From Calditrichia bacterium (GTDB lineage Bacteria; Calditrichota; Calditrichia; RBG-13-44-9; J075): 47,486 nt of DNA. Position 1 is the first letter of the stretch. Every line of letters begins with the position of its first letter. The stretch is taken from contig JANQRS010000019.1 of NCBI GenBank assembly GCA_028284445.1, positions 1 through 47,486 of the forward strand. Reading direction: 5' to 3'. The notes beneath the pieces are model-generated. The model was given only the letters and a program-made list of their open reading frames with translations. It ran no database searches and was not told the origin of the DNA. Positions 23,471 through 32,892 of the stretch are shown in pieces. The position numbers and the translations under genes are program-made.

Positions 23471-25627
23471 ATGACAGCAAAAAAAACCAAATCGAAAAAA
23501 CGTAAGAAGATCCCCTTTGAAAAGGAGATTCTTGACTATCTCCGCAAACGCCAGGGCCGATCATTTCGCAAGAAGGAAATCTCCAAAGCGCTGGGCGTAC
23601 GCAAATCCACGTATCACATGTATCGTGACACGCTTAAAGCGCTGCTGAACAATGGCAAAGTCGCCCGTGTTTCCGGTGGCCGCTACACCTGGCCCGGTGG
23701 AGAGAAGTCACGCATACAGGGCGAACTAATGCTCACTAAAAAGGGCTTCGCCTTCGTGGCCGATCCCAATGGTTCGGAAGACATCTACATTTCTGCGCAA
23801 AACCTCGGCACAGCTTTTAATCGCGATGTAGTCGAAGTGCAAGTTTCCGGCGCTACGCGTGGACGCAGCCGCGAAGGCCGGGTTGATAAAATTATTCGTC
23901 GGGCCACCAATACGTTTGTCGGCACTTACCGTCACAGCGATTACTACGGCTTCGTGGTGCCGGATAATCCGCGAGTATATCGCGATTTCTTTGTTCCGGA
24001 AGGCAAGGAGAACAAGGCAAAAGACGGACAAAAAGTGGTTCTCCGCTTTACTGATTGGAAACCAGGTCAGATGAACCCCGAAGGTGAGGTCATCGAGGTC
24101 CTGGGTTATCCCAATGAGCCAGGCGTTGATATTACTGCGGTCGTCATGGACCACGGCATCGCGATGGACTTCAACCAGCAGCTTGAGAAAGAAGCACGTA
24201 AAGTCAAGCTGACCATCGATGGCGCGGAATTGGCCAAGCGCCTTGATCTGCGCGATTTGAATGTAATTACGATTGATCCGCCGGATGCTAAAGACTTCGA
24301 TGACGCTATTTCTCTTGAAAAGCTGGAAAACGGCCACCTGCGCCTCGGTGTTCACATTGCTGATGTGAGCCACTTTGTTCAACCCAATACCGCCCTCGAC
24401 AAAGAGGCGCTGGAGCGTGGAACCAGTGTATACCTGGTAGACCGGGTTATCCCGATGCTTCCGGAATATCTGAGTAACGAACTGTGCAGCCTGAAACCGG
24501 ACGAAGACCGCCTGACTTATAGCTGTATTATGGATATCACTCCTAAGGGCGAAGTGGCAGATTATCAAATCGCCAAAACCGTCATTCGCAGCAAGCGCCG
24601 ATATACCTATCAGGAAGTGCAAAAAATTCTCGACAACAGGCGGTCACGCGCGAAAAATGCCGGCCTCTTGCGTGAGATGCACAAACTAAGTCGTCTGCTC
24701 CGCAAAAAACGCTTCGACCGCGGCAGCATCGATTTTGATACGCCGGAAGTCAAATTCAAGCTTGACGAGTCCGGTAAGCCGGTTGAAATCATCCCGGTCA
24801 AGCGCCAGCATAGTAACGAGATGATCGAAGATTTTATGCTGATGGCCAATCAAACCGTTGGTCGCCATATCGAGAAAATTGCCGGACGCCGCAAGCCGGA
24901 GCCTTTTATATATCGAGTCCACGAAAAGCCGGATAACGAGAAGGTTGGCAATTTCAAAGAATTCCTGGATGCATTGGGATATCGTGTGCGCTTTCCGCAG
25001 CATATGACGCCGGCAGCCTTCCAAAATATTCTGGAGAAGGTCCTCGGCGGCAAAGACGATCTGGTGATAAAGGAAGTGGCCCTGCGAACCATGATGAAAG
25101 CGGTCTATTCGCCAAAGAACGTCGGGCATTTTGGCCTGGGCTTTGAGCACTATAGCCATTTTACATCACCCATTCGACGCTACCCGGATTTACTGGCCCA
25201 CCGTTTGCTGAAGGAATACGAACAGCCGATCACGGCTGCGCGTCGCACAAAGCTTAAGAAATTCATCAGTAAAGTCTGTGATATTACCTCAGATCGCGAG
25301 CGCTCGGCGTTAAATGCGGAACGGGAGAGCATTCGTCTAAAGCAGGTTGAATGGCTGTATGAACACCAGGATGAAACCTTCGAAGGTGTTATTTCCGGCG
25401 TGATGTCTTATGGCATTTTTGTCGAGACGCTTCCATACCTGATAGAAGGCTTGATTCGCGTAGAAGACCTGACCGACGACTACTATATTCAGGATGAAAA
25501 AACCTATTCGCTGATCGGCAAGGACTTTGGACGGCGCTATCGCCTCGGAGATCCAATTAAGGTTACCGTTAAGAACGTTGATCTGTTCAGCAAAGAAGTT
25601 GACTTTGTTCTGGTGGATGAATCGTAG
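23471..25627 (+). CDS. rnr: ribonuclease R
   Basis: A 718-residue 3'-5' exoribonuclease of the RNB (RNase II) family. An N-terminal winged-helix (about 10-70, FRKKEISKALGVRKSTY) marks it as RNase R rather than RNase II. Two cold-shock domains follow. The RNB catalytic block is ITIDPPDAKDFDDAISL (about 263-280), with the conserved aspartates that bind Mg. HFTSPIRRYPDLLAHRLL is present, and an S1 domain sits near residues 635-715 (FEGVISGVMSYGIFVE). It degrades structured RNA and helps in tmRNA-linked mRNA decay, by family. The ribosome binding site is weak. A GC hairpin (AGCCGC/GCGGCT, 25626-25645) follows the stop without a T-tract. Confidence 0.95.
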   Translation: MTAKKTKSKKRKKIPFEKEILDYLRKRQGRSFRKKEISKALGVRKSTYHMYRDTLKALLNNGKVARVSGGRYTWPGGEKSRIQGELMLTKKGFAFVADPNGSEDIYISAQNLGTAFNRDVVEVQVSGATRGRSREGRVDKIIRRATNTFVGTYRHSDYYGFVVPDNPRVYRDFFVPEGKENKAKDGQKVVLRFTDWKPGQMNPEGEVIEVLGYPNEPGVDITAVVMDHGIAMDFNQQLEKEARKVKLTIDGAELAKRLDLRDLNVITIDPPDAKDFDDAISLEKLENGHLRLGVHIADVSHFVQPNTALDKEALERGTSVYLVDRVIPMLPEYLSNELCSLKPDEDRLTYSCIMDITPKGEVADYQIAKTVIRSKRRYTYQEVQKILDNRRSRAKNAGLLREMHKLSRLLRKKRFDRGSIDFDTPEVKFKLDESGKPVEIIPVKRQHSNEMIEDFMLMANQTVGRHIEKIAGRRKPEPFIYRVHEKPDNEKVGNFKEFLDALGYRVRFPQHMTPAAFQNILEKVLGGKDDLVIKEVALRTMMKAVYSPKNVGHFGLGFEHYSHFTSPIRRYPDLLAHRLLKEYEQPITAARRTKLKKFISKVCDITSDRERSALNAERESIRLKQVEWLYEHQDETFEGVISGVMSYGIFVETLPYLIEGLIRVEDLTDDYYIQDEKTYSLIGKDFGRRYRLGDPIKVTVKNVDLFSKEVDFVLVDES

Positions 25628-25684
25628 CCGCTTTTGAGGCGGCTCCCTGCCTTTATCTATTTGTAATATCAGATTCGTTGACTG

Positions 25685-25714
25685 TTGTCAATACGCCTTC
25701 CCTCACTTTATCAT
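25685..25714 (+). promoter_or_regulatory. predicted promoter of the hybrid sensor kinase gene
   Basis: TTGTCA (25685-25690) and TATCAT (25709-25714) are 18 bases apart. The -35 lies within a small inverted repeat TTGAC-TGTT-GTCAA (25678-25691), echoing the larger one at 4605-4624. Confidence 0.4.
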
Positions 25715-25748
25715 AAAATATTGGCAAGCAAATCTAATCTTTTTCTGA

Positions 25749-28700
25749 ATGGCCATGAACTTTTTTCTGATAAAGCGGCAAAGCTGTTTCAGCTTGTTGG
25801 CGTGTCTCATATTCTATTATTCTGGCTTATTGGCACAGGAATATCTTGTGCATTCCTACACGACGACGAATGGGCTGCCAAGCTCCACGATAAACGCCAT
25901 CGCCCAGGATAGTTTGGGGAATATGTGGTTTGCCACCCGTGCCGGCGTTTCAAAATATGATGGATATGAGTGGCATAACTATAGAAGCGTCGATGGTATT
26001 GCCGGCGCCGATTTTATCGCAATAGAAATTGACAATACCAACCGTCCCTGGGCACTCTGCCGCTTCAACTACCTGCAGGTGTATTATCTGGACCACGACT
26101 CATGGAAAAAACTGCCCGACCCCCCGATAAACAAGCGACACCGCTATAGAGTACGCGGATTTGTAACAACGGAATTTAACGGCAAACCGGTTATAACGAT
26201 TGCCGTTGACCAAATGGGACTCTATATCTGGTATGATAATTTCTGGCATCATGTGAATGAATTGGACGGACTGCCATCGCTAAATATCAATGCCATTACA
26301 GCCGACAGCTACCTGGTTTATCTGGCAACGGATTCAGGCCTGGCCGTTATACAGGCAACGGCGATTCTAGGCGGTTTCGGCGATTCATGGGATCTGCCTA
26401 CACATAAAATTGTGGGCCTGGCAATGAAGGACGTCGAACCAAACGCGATTCCCAACGATGCGGCAAGACTGTGGCTGGCAGGAGAAAACTGGCTGGGCTA
26501 CAGCGACAAAGATTGCTTCCATCCGCTAGACTTGCCCGCGGAGAAAACCTGGACATCTTCCCTTGTAGTAGTGGATGATCGGCGCGGCGGCGTTTACCTG
26601 GCTTCAGATAGTCTCATATCGCACATTAACGGGCGAGACAATACGCGTACGATTTTTGATCAAAGCAGTGGTCTATTTGAGGAAAAAATAACCGAAGTAT
26701 TTGTGGATGTTGAGCACAATACCTGGATTGCCCATACCGGTGGTCTCAATAAAATGCCGGGGCGTCGATTCGCCAATTACCGGCGTCAGCACGGTATGCT
26801 TAGCGACGCGGTCGAGTCTGCCTGGCAACGCTCTGACGGCCGCTTGTATTTTGGCCATCGAAAAGGCTTCACGGTATTCGAAAATGGCCAACCAACCGCC
26901 CACCTTCTTCCAAAAGAGATTCGAGACAATCGGCGCTATACCAAACTTGAGGATTTTGCTGAAGATAGCGCCGGTCACCTTTGGGCTGCCAGCACCACCC
27001 TTGGCCTACTAAAAATAGACCAGCAAGACCGCGTAGAACTCTATTTGCCTCCCCCCGAAGACGCGATAGTGATATCTGCAGTTGCCGTCGATCAGGAGGA
27101 CAATATTTGGGTTGGCACCGACGCCGGACTCTATCGATTGCAAGATAAATCCTATGAAAAGGTACTCTTACCCGTTTCGAGAAAAGTATATGTAAGAGAG
27201 ATTGTTACAGCAACGGATGACCGTTTGCTATTAGCTACGCCAGAACATGGCATTTTCCAACTTCAGGATAATACCATCAGTAATTACCGGCAACCCTCGC
27301 AAAGCGGGGCCAATAACGTTTATGCTATTCATCAAGATGGTGTAGGGACCATATGGGCCGGAACCTTTGCCGGATTGTATTTCGTTGATGGTGATAGCCT
27401 GCGTTTCTTTCAAGACCAATACGTGCAAATCGAGAACCATGTCTATACAATTCTACAAGACGATCGAGAACGCTTCTGGTACGGTACGGACAGTGGCCTG
27501 CTACGACGAGACGGCGTTAAGGTGGAAGCCTTCGGCGTTCGCGATGGCTTAATTGGCCCGGAAACCAGCCGGTCTGCCGGATTGGTGGATGCAGACAACA
27601 ATGTCTGGATCGGCACTCCGAATGGGTTATCTTGTTTTCGAAGCCGATATGACAACAGCGCTGTAGCACCCCGTCCCCAACTAAATCTTGGCAGGATTGA
27701 AGTTGGCCAAACCAGCTATACGCCGTCTCAAGACCTTTTTTTGGAAACGGATCAGAACAAAATCAAATTCAATTTTAAGGCCGCATCCTTTATTGACGAA
27801 CGTGCTGTAGTTTATGAGTTCCTGCTAGAAGGGTTTGACCGACAGGCAGCTTTTACCGACCAACCCACCGTTGAATACACCAATCTGCCGTCCGGCAAAT
27901 TTCACTTTCAGGTGCGTGCTGCCAATGCCGCCGGTATTTGGAGTGCCTGGCAAAAAACACCCTCAATAAGCATCGCCGCTCCTTTTGTCGAAACCGCCTG
28001 GTTTTATATTACTCTGGTGCTTCTGGCCACGGTCTTTGGATATTTTGGCCACTATCTTAAATCAAAAGAAACATATATGCGTCGCCTCGAAAAAGAATTA
28101 CATGAACAAACCCACGAACTTCGTTCCTCAGAAGAAAAATATCGGTCCCTTTTCGAGGATTCGGAAGATGTTGTATTCATCAGCACTTTTACTGGACACT
28201 TCCTCGACATCAACCCCGCCGGCATAAAGCTTTTCGGCTATCCCTCCCGGAAGGCAATCATGAAAGCTGATCTCACGTCGGAGATTTTTGCCAAACCAGA
28301 CGAGTGGCAGTCGCTGGTTGCTGCGCTTAAGGAACATGGCAATGTTCGCAATATCGAAGTAGTGATGAAACATCAAAGTGGCGAGCAAATTTATGCCCTT
28401 GTATCTGGCACCTGCCTGTTTGATAGCCACCAGACCCTAATTGGTTTTCGTGGCATCATTCGCGACATCACCGAGCACCGCCAGTTAGAGCAGCAATTCT
28501 ATTTGGCCCAGAAAATGGAATCTATCGGCTTATTGGCTGGCGGCATTGCCCATGATTTCAACAACATTCTTAGCAGTATTCTCGGATATGCTTCGCTGAT
28601 GAAAGAAACGCTTCCCGCAGAAAGTGAAGAGCAAACTTATATCGACACGATTGAAAAAAGTGCGGATCGGGGCGCAGAACTCACCTCCCAGCTACTGGGA

Positions 28701-29627
28701 TTTGCTCGCGGTGGCAAATACGACCTCTGTCCGGTTGATCTTCACGAGATCATCGACGACACATTAGGCATGATTGCCCGGACATTTGATAAGAATATCG
28801 GGATTGAGAGACGGCTGGCAAATGAACCTGCCATTGTGGAAGGCGACGAAACCCAACTACAGCAAGTTCTGCTCAATCTATGTGTCAATGCCCGCGATGC
28901 CATGCCGAATGGCGGCAGGCTTCTTGTGCATACAGAACATATAGACGATACATCCAGGCTACCCAACCCATTGGCCAAGACCGGAAGGTCATTTATCCGT
29001 CTCGCGATCCAGGATACCGGCAGCGGTATGAATAAAGCCACCCAGGAAAGAATCTTTGAACCATTTTTTACGACCAAGCAGGTTGACCGGGGCACCGGGC
29101 TAGGCCTCTCGATGGCCTACGGTGTTATCAAAAATCACTCAGGATGGATACAGGTAGAAAGCCAACCAGGACGAGGAACGACCTTCGAGGTCTTTTTGCC
29201 AACCACTGAAAAACAGGTTCCGATTAAAGCCATCAGCCAGGAATCAGAAACGAGCGGAACGGAGACAATCCTCGTCGTCGATGATGAAAAAATCATCCGC
29301 CAAATGCTGCAAGAATCGCTGAATCGGGCTGGTTATTCTGTTATTCCGGCAGAGGATGGCGAAACAGCACTGGCGATCATGACGGATCAACATGACAAAA
29401 TTGATTTAATCATTCTGGACATGATCATGCCGCGCATGAATGGGGTCAAAACACTCTCGGAACTGGAAAAAATAACCGCTAAATCGAAAGTGCTCATCGC
29501 CACCGGCTACTCTAAACCTGTCGAGGTGGAGCAGCTCACAGGAAAAATTTCCGGCATACTGCAAAAACCATTCAAAGTTCATACATTACTGACGAAAGTA
29601 CGCACAATTCTTGACGAAGACGACTAA
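25749..29627 (+). CDS. hybrid sensor histidine kinase/response regulator (Reg_prop - Y_Y_Y - PAS - HisKA - HATPase - REC)
   Basis: 1292 residues. The signal peptide ends near residue 29. A periplasmic two-component-regulator beta-propeller spans about 35-650 with repeated NGLPSSTINAIAQDSLGNMWFATRAG-like blades. A Y_Y_Y domain follows (about 657-740), then one membrane helix (about 743-765). In the cytoplasm: a PAS domain (about 793-910), HisKA with phospho-acceptor His935 (AHDFNN), and HATPase_c (NLCVNARDAM, DTGSGM, GTGLGLSM). The C-terminal receiver carries VVDDE and phospho-acceptor Asp1224 (LDMIMPRMNG). Unlike Bacteroides hybrid systems there is no DNA-binding domain after the receiver, so output must pass through another protein. 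None is adjacent. The ligand is unknown; related propellers often sense glycans. Confidence 0.9.
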   Translation: MAMNFFLIKRQSCFSLLACLIFYYSGLLAQEYLVHSYTTTNGLPSSTINAIAQDSLGNMWFATRAGVSKYDGYEWHNYRSVDGIAGADFIAIEIDNTNRPWALCRFNYLQVYYLDHDSWKKLPDPPINKRHRYRVRGFVTTEFNGKPVITIAVDQMGLYIWYDNFWHHVNELDGLPSLNINAITADSYLVYLATDSGLAVIQATAILGGFGDSWDLPTHKIVGLAMKDVEPNAIPNDAARLWLAGENWLGYSDKDCFHPLDLPAEKTWTSSLVVVDDRRGGVYLASDSLISHINGRDNTRTIFDQSSGLFEEKITEVFVDVEHNTWIAHTGGLNKMPGRRFANYRRQHGMLSDAVESAWQRSDGRLYFGHRKGFTVFENGQPTAHLLPKEIRDNRRYTKLEDFAEDSAGHLWAASTTLGLLKIDQQDRVELYLPPPEDAIVISAVAVDQEDNIWVGTDAGLYRLQDKSYEKVLLPVSRKVYVREIVTATDDRLLLATPEHGIFQLQDNTISNYRQPSQSGANNVYAIHQDGVGTIWAGTFAGLYFVDGDSLRFFQDQYVQIENHVYTILQDDRERFWYGTDSGLLRRDGVKVEAFGVRDGLIGPETSRSAGLVDADNNVWIGTPNGLSCFRSRYDNSAVAPRPQLNLGRIEVGQTSYTPSQDLFLETDQNKIKFNFKAASFIDERAVVYEFLLEGFDRQAAFTDQPTVEYTNLPSGKFHFQVRAANAAGIWSAWQKTPSISIAAPFVETAWFYITLVLLATVFGYFGHYLKSKETYMRRLEKELHEQTHELRSSEEKYRSLFEDSEDVVFISTFTGHFLDINPAGIKLFGYPSRKAIMKADLTSEIFAKPDEWQSLVAALKEHGNVRNIEVVMKHQSGEQIYALVSGTCLFDSHQTLIGFRGIIRDITEHRQLEQQFYLAQKMESIGLLAGGIAHDFNNILSSILGYASLMKETLPAESEEQTYIDTIEKSADRGAELTSQLLGFARGGKYDLCPVDLHEIIDDTLGMIARTFDKNIGIERRLANEPAIVEGDETQLQQVLLNLCVNARDAMPNGGRLLVHTEHIDDTSRLPNPLAKTGRSFIRLAIQDTGSGMNKATQERIFEPFFTTKQVDRGTGLGLSMAYGVIKNHSGWIQVESQPGRGTTFEVFLPTTEKQVPIKAISQESETSGTETILVVDDEKIIRQMLQESLNRAGYSVIPAEDGETALAIMTDQHDKIDLIILDMIMPRMNGVKTLSELEKITAKSKVLIATGYSKPVEVEQLTGKISGILQKPFKVHTLLTKVRTILDEDD

Positions 29628-29656
29628 TGGAAGTTTAATGAAACGGGGAAATTTGA

Positions 29657-30466
29657 ATGTTTAAGATTGCTATTATCGGCTGTGGGAATATGGGATTGAC
29701 CTACGCCAAATCCTTTTTACAATTTAACCTTGTTACGAGAGAAAATCTCCTTCTGGTTGCCCGGGACAAAGATCATAAGCAGGAACTGGACGGCATGGAT
29801 ATCGGTGTCAGCGTTGCCGGAATCGGCAGTCAGGTTGCCGACTGTGGTGTAATCGTCATTGCTGTAAAACCACAGGACTTTCACTCGGTGGTTGATGATC
29901 TTAAAAGTATCCTGCTGCCACACAATGTTGTTTTATCTGTCATGGCCGGTATTACGGTTGAAACCATCCAAAAGGCACTTGATCATGAAATTATCATTCG
30001 AGCTATGCCCAACACGCCTGCCCAGCTCGGCATGGGTGTCACCGCCTTTACCGGCAGCAAGAATGTGAACATTCATCAGGTAAGTATCATTGATAACCTG
30101 CTGAGCACCACCGGCCGTACTATATTTCTGGAAGATGAACAACAACTGGACGCGGTAACAGCTTTGAGTGGTAGCGGACCAGCCTATTTCTTCTATATTG
30201 TTAAATCGATGATTGAAGCAGGAAAGGAGATGGGGCTTGAAGAATCTGTTGCTGCCATGCTGGTGAAACAAACGATGCTCGGCTCCTTCCACCTGATGAA
30301 TCAATCTCCGAAGAAGCTTGATGAACTCATTTCTGCGGTCACCTCTAAGGGTGGTACAACCGAGGCCGCATTAAAGACGTTTAATGCCAGAAAGATCGAC
30401 GAAAGTTTAATGAAGGCTATTTTTGCAGCCCAACACCGGGCAATGGAGCTTTCAAAAAGTGAATAG
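29657..30466 (+). CDS. proC: pyrroline-5-carboxylate reductase
   Basis: A 269-residue NAD(P)H-dependent enzyme making L-proline from 1-pyrroline-5-carboxylate, the last step of proline synthesis. It has the N-terminal Rossmann motif IGCGNMG, the conserved IRAMPNTPAQLGMGVTAF, and ALSGSGPAYFFYIVKSMIEAG. The C-terminal signature VTSKGGTTEAAL is complete. Length matches the family. GGGGA precedes the ATG. It lies 29 bases after the sensor kinase, so they may be co-transcribed, but no functional link is evident. Confidence 0.95.
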   Translation: MFKIAIIGCGNMGLTYAKSFLQFNLVTRENLLLVARDKDHKQELDGMDIGVSVAGIGSQVADCGVIVIAVKPQDFHSVVDDLKSILLPHNVVLSVMAGITVETIQKALDHEIIIRAMPNTPAQLGMGVTAFTGSKNVNIHQVSIIDNLLSTTGRTIFLEDEQQLDAVTALSGSGPAYFFYIVKSMIEAGKEMGLEESVAAMLVKQTMLGSFHLMNQSPKKLDELISAVTSKGGTTEAALKTFNARKIDESLMKAIFAAQHRAMELSKSE

Positions 30467-30481
30467 ACTCACTGCGTTCGT

Positions 30482-30559
30482 GTCAGGCGCGAAGCGCCGT
30501 CAGGGCCTTCGGCCCGTCAGGTGTCTACGCCAACGTCAGGCTCGCAAGCTCGCTGTCAG
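30482..30559. repeat. GTCAG-spaced hairpin array
   Basis: Five GTCAG direct repeats begin at 30482, 30499, 30516, 30535 and 30555 (spacing 17, 17, 19, 20). The intervals hold different small hairpins: GGCGC-GAA-GCGCC, GGGCC-TTC-GGCCC, a GGTG/CGCC hairpin and GCTCGCAAGC. The separator is conserved while the hairpin sequence varies but keeps its pairing. It sits immediately after proC and before a C-rich palindrome. Confidence 0.75.
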
Positions 30560-30573
30560 CTTGTTTCACTTGC

Positions 30574-30623
30574 GAGACATCCCCCTTTATCCCCCTTCGA
30601 AGGGGGACAGAGGGGGATGTCTC
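30574..30623. repeat. nested C-rich palindrome, copy 3
   Basis: Outer arms GAGACATCCCCCT (30574-30586) and AGGGGGATGTCTC (30611-30623) are perfectly complementary. They enclose the perfect 16-bp palindrome CCCCCTTCGAAGGGGG (30591-30606). It lies between the convergent proC and metal-transport genes and may serve as a two-way terminator. Confidence 0.8.
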
Positions 30624-30637
30624 ATAAACACAGATGG

Positions 30638-31753
30638 CTAAAAATCAACCATCGCCTCAGTTGCCACTTCTTTACCACGCCCGGTCAGAATCAAAATTTC
30701 CTCCTCTAGTTCGATCAACCCATTCTTACGGGATGATTTCACCACACGTTCCGCAAAGTCCCGCTCCCAATTCATGTGCAGGTGAACGGTGCTGATATGA
30801 CATTCGTCGCCAGCCTCCGGACGTCCCTGGTGATTCATGACGTGAACCGCCAATAACTTCTGTGCAAATTCCCAGCGCTGCCGATACTTCCGACGCCGGG
30901 CGGCCAACCAACCGCGCTCCGGTGCAAATACAAAGGTTAATAGAAATATCACGCCGCTCATCGTAGCCATGCTACCGGCAATATTCACATCAAAATAATG
31001 GGCAAAAACATAGCCGCTAATCGCGCTAAAAATGCCGGCCAGTGCACTCAGCCAGAGCATCACGGATAATCGATTGGTCAACAGGAAAGCGGTAGTCGGC
31101 GGGGCAATCATCAAGGCCACAACCAAAATCGACCCGACAGCATCAAAGGCGCCAACGGCGGTTAAGGACACCAGCGTCATCAGGCTGTAGTGAAGCACCG
31201 TTGGCGCAAAACCAAGTGCGGCAGCCAAAGCAGTATCAAACGAAGACAGCTTTAGCTCTTTAAAGAAAAGTAGAATAAACATCAGGTTCAAAACAAGAAT
31301 GGTAGACATCACCCATAATGATCGCGGCCCCATATCGAAATCGCCGATGATAAATCGATCGAAAGGGGCAAAAGCTAGCTCTCCGAGCAAAACCGCATCA
31401 GTGTCAATATGAACATTCCCGGCATAGCGGGAAATCATGATCACGCCGATGCTAAACAGCACCGGAAAAACCAGCCCAATAGCAGCATCTTCTCTCACAA
31501 GGCGGGTCTTATAGATAGCTTCAACCATAAACACCGTCAGCACGCCGGTTAGCGCCGCACCGAGAATCAGGAATGGCGAAGAAATGTCGTGAACAATAAA
31601 GAAGGCAGTGACAATCCCAAAGAGGATGGCATGACTGATGGCGTCACTCATCATGGCCATACGCCGTAAAATCAGGAAAACCCCGGGCAAGGCACAGGCG
31701 ACCGCTACAACTGAAGCAATGAGCATAATTTCAAGCTGTGGTATGGTCATCAT
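30638..31753 (-). CDS. troD: metal (Mn/Zn/Fe) ABC transporter permease 2 with C-terminal winged-helix-like tail
   Basis: A 371-residue inner-membrane permease of the ZnuB/TroC/TroD family, about 8-9 helices up to residue ~280. Family features include LRRMAMMSDAISHAILFGI near the N-terminus and GAFDAVGSILVVALMIAPPTTAFLL. The last ~85 residues are soluble and resemble a winged helix (WERDFAERVVKSSRKNGLIE, then LTGRGKEVA), like the DtxR-type tails seen on some MntB/TroC-type permeases. The start overlaps the stop of the other permease gene by 4 bases (ATGA). It is the last gene of the seven-gene operon. The symbol is by analogy with the Treponema tro operon, which also has two permeases. Confidence 0.88.
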   Translation of the reverse strand: MMTIPQLEIMLIASVVAVACALPGVFLILRRMAMMSDAISHAILFGIVTAFFIVHDISSPFLILGAALTGVLTVFMVEAIYKTRLVREDAAIGLVFPVLFSIGVIMISRYAGNVHIDTDAVLLGELAFAPFDRFIIGDFDMGPRSLWVMSTILVLNLMFILLFFKELKLSSFDTALAAALGFAPTVLHYSLMTLVSLTAVGAFDAVGSILVVALMIAPPTTAFLLTNRLSVMLWLSALAGIFSAISGYVFAHYFDVNIAGSMATMSGVIFLLTFVFAPERGWLAARRRKYRQRWEFAQKLLAVHVMNHQGRPEAGDECHISTVHLHMNWERDFAERVVKSSRKNGLIELEEEILILTGRGKEVATEAMVDF

Positions 31754-32874
31754 TCTGCCTCATGCCGTCTTAGCAATTCCTGCGCTTTCTGAATGCCGCT
31801 TTCGGAAAGGCTCCAGAGGTCGTTTTTCAACTGACGCACAAATCCGTTCTGCAAGAGAATCTGTAAATTGCGTCGCACCGCCGCGCGGTTAAGGTTCATT
31901 GTCTCCAATACCCCGGCTTTATGCGCGTGACTTAAATCCTTATGCTGCATGGCCAGCGAATAGAGATCAATCAACACCGCTTCCGAATGGAATTGTCGAA
32001 TATTACGCCGCTGTCGAATCCAATCCCAAACCAGGCCGCGAGCCGGTGCCAGGAAAAGAGACAAAACAACGATGGCGCTAACGCAAAGAACAATGGTTGG
32101 ACCAGTTGGCAATCGCGGCACCAGGCTACTGAGTACCGAGCCGGCAATACCGGCCATTGCCCCAAAGGCAGCAGAGAGCCACACCATCACCGACATATTG
32201 TTGGTCCACTGACGAGCAGCTGCGGCCGGCGCGACAATCATGGCACTCATCAATACCACGCCAACCATCTGTAACCCGAGGACAATCGCCACAACAAGAA
32301 GGGACGTTAGCAGAATATTTAGTCGATTCACTGGAAACCCAAGTGCTGCGCCAAAATCCGGATCAAAGCTAATCAGCTTGAATTCTTTCCAAAACAGAAT
32401 CGTTACCAGACCAATGGCGACACCGACTACCGCAACAACCAGCACATCTTCAAAAAGGATTGTCGCCGCCTGTCCGAAAAGAAATTTCTCGAGCCCGGCT
32501 TGCGCGGCATTCGGTATCTTTTGCAAATAGGTGAGAAGCACCAAGCCAAATCCGAAAAACACCGAAAGCACGAGGCCTAGCGCGCTATCCTCCTTTACCC
32601 GCGTTGTTCGCACAATATTGAGCATCAACAGGGTGGCAATCCAGCCTGCGAGGGCAGCTCCCAGTAAGAGCACCATGGTTGATTTGCTCCCGGTAAACAA
32701 AAATGCCAGGGCAATGCCGGGAAGAGCGGCATGGGAAATAGCGTCACCGAGCAAGCTCTGCTTACGCAACACCGCAAATGAGCCAAGCGCACCACTGACC
32801 AGACCCAGTGTCATCGCTCCCAGGATCACGTTCCGCAATGTATAGTCGAAGAAGATGTCGTTCAGTAAGTCCAA
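31750..32874 (-). CDS. troC: metal (Mn/Zn/Fe) ABC transporter permease 1 with C-terminal winged-helix-like tail
   Basis: A 374-residue permease of the same family as its neighbour (GSFAVLRKQSLLGDAISHAALPGIALAF and MVGVVLMSAMIVAPAAAARQW). The start is TTG, with GAGGA 5 bases upstream. The membrane part ends near residue 280. A soluble tail of about 90 residues follows, with a helix-turn-helix-like part (THKAGVLETMNLNRAAVRRNLQILLQNGFV, quoted loosely as the helix pair around AGVLETMNLNRAAVRRNLQ) and SLSESGIQKAQELL. The two permeases probably form a heterodimer. The tails may sense or bind in the cytoplasm; DNA binding by a membrane-anchored tail is only a possibility. Confidence 0.88.
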   Translation of the reverse strand: MDLLNDIFFDYTLRNVILGAMTLGLVSGALGSFAVLRKQSLLGDAISHAALPGIALAFLFTGSKSTMVLLLGAALAGWIATLLMLNIVRTTRVKEDSALGLVLSVFFGFGLVLLTYLQKIPNAAQAGLEKFLFGQAATILFEDVLVVAVVGVAIGLVTILFWKEFKLISFDPDFGAALGFPVNRLNILLTSLLVVAIVLGLQMVGVVLMSAMIVAPAAAARQWTNNMSVMVWLSAAFGAMAGIAGSVLSSLVPRLPTGPTIVLCVSAIVVLSLFLAPARGLVWDWIRQRRNIRQFHSEAVLIDLYSLAMQHKDLSHAHKAGVLETMNLNRAAVRRNLQILLQNGFVRQLKNDLWSLSESGIQKAQELLRRHEAE

Positions 32875-32892
32875 TGTTTCCTCAGGTTTAAA

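Noticed and set aside
23726..24622. 298-codon minus-strand frame
   Set aside because: Antisense to the catalytic region of rnr, whose plus-strand protein is clearly real.
25626..25645. Terminator after rnr
   Set aside because: AGCCGC/GCGGCT makes a hairpin, but it is followed by TCCCTGCC rather than a T-tract, so intrinsic termination is doubtful.
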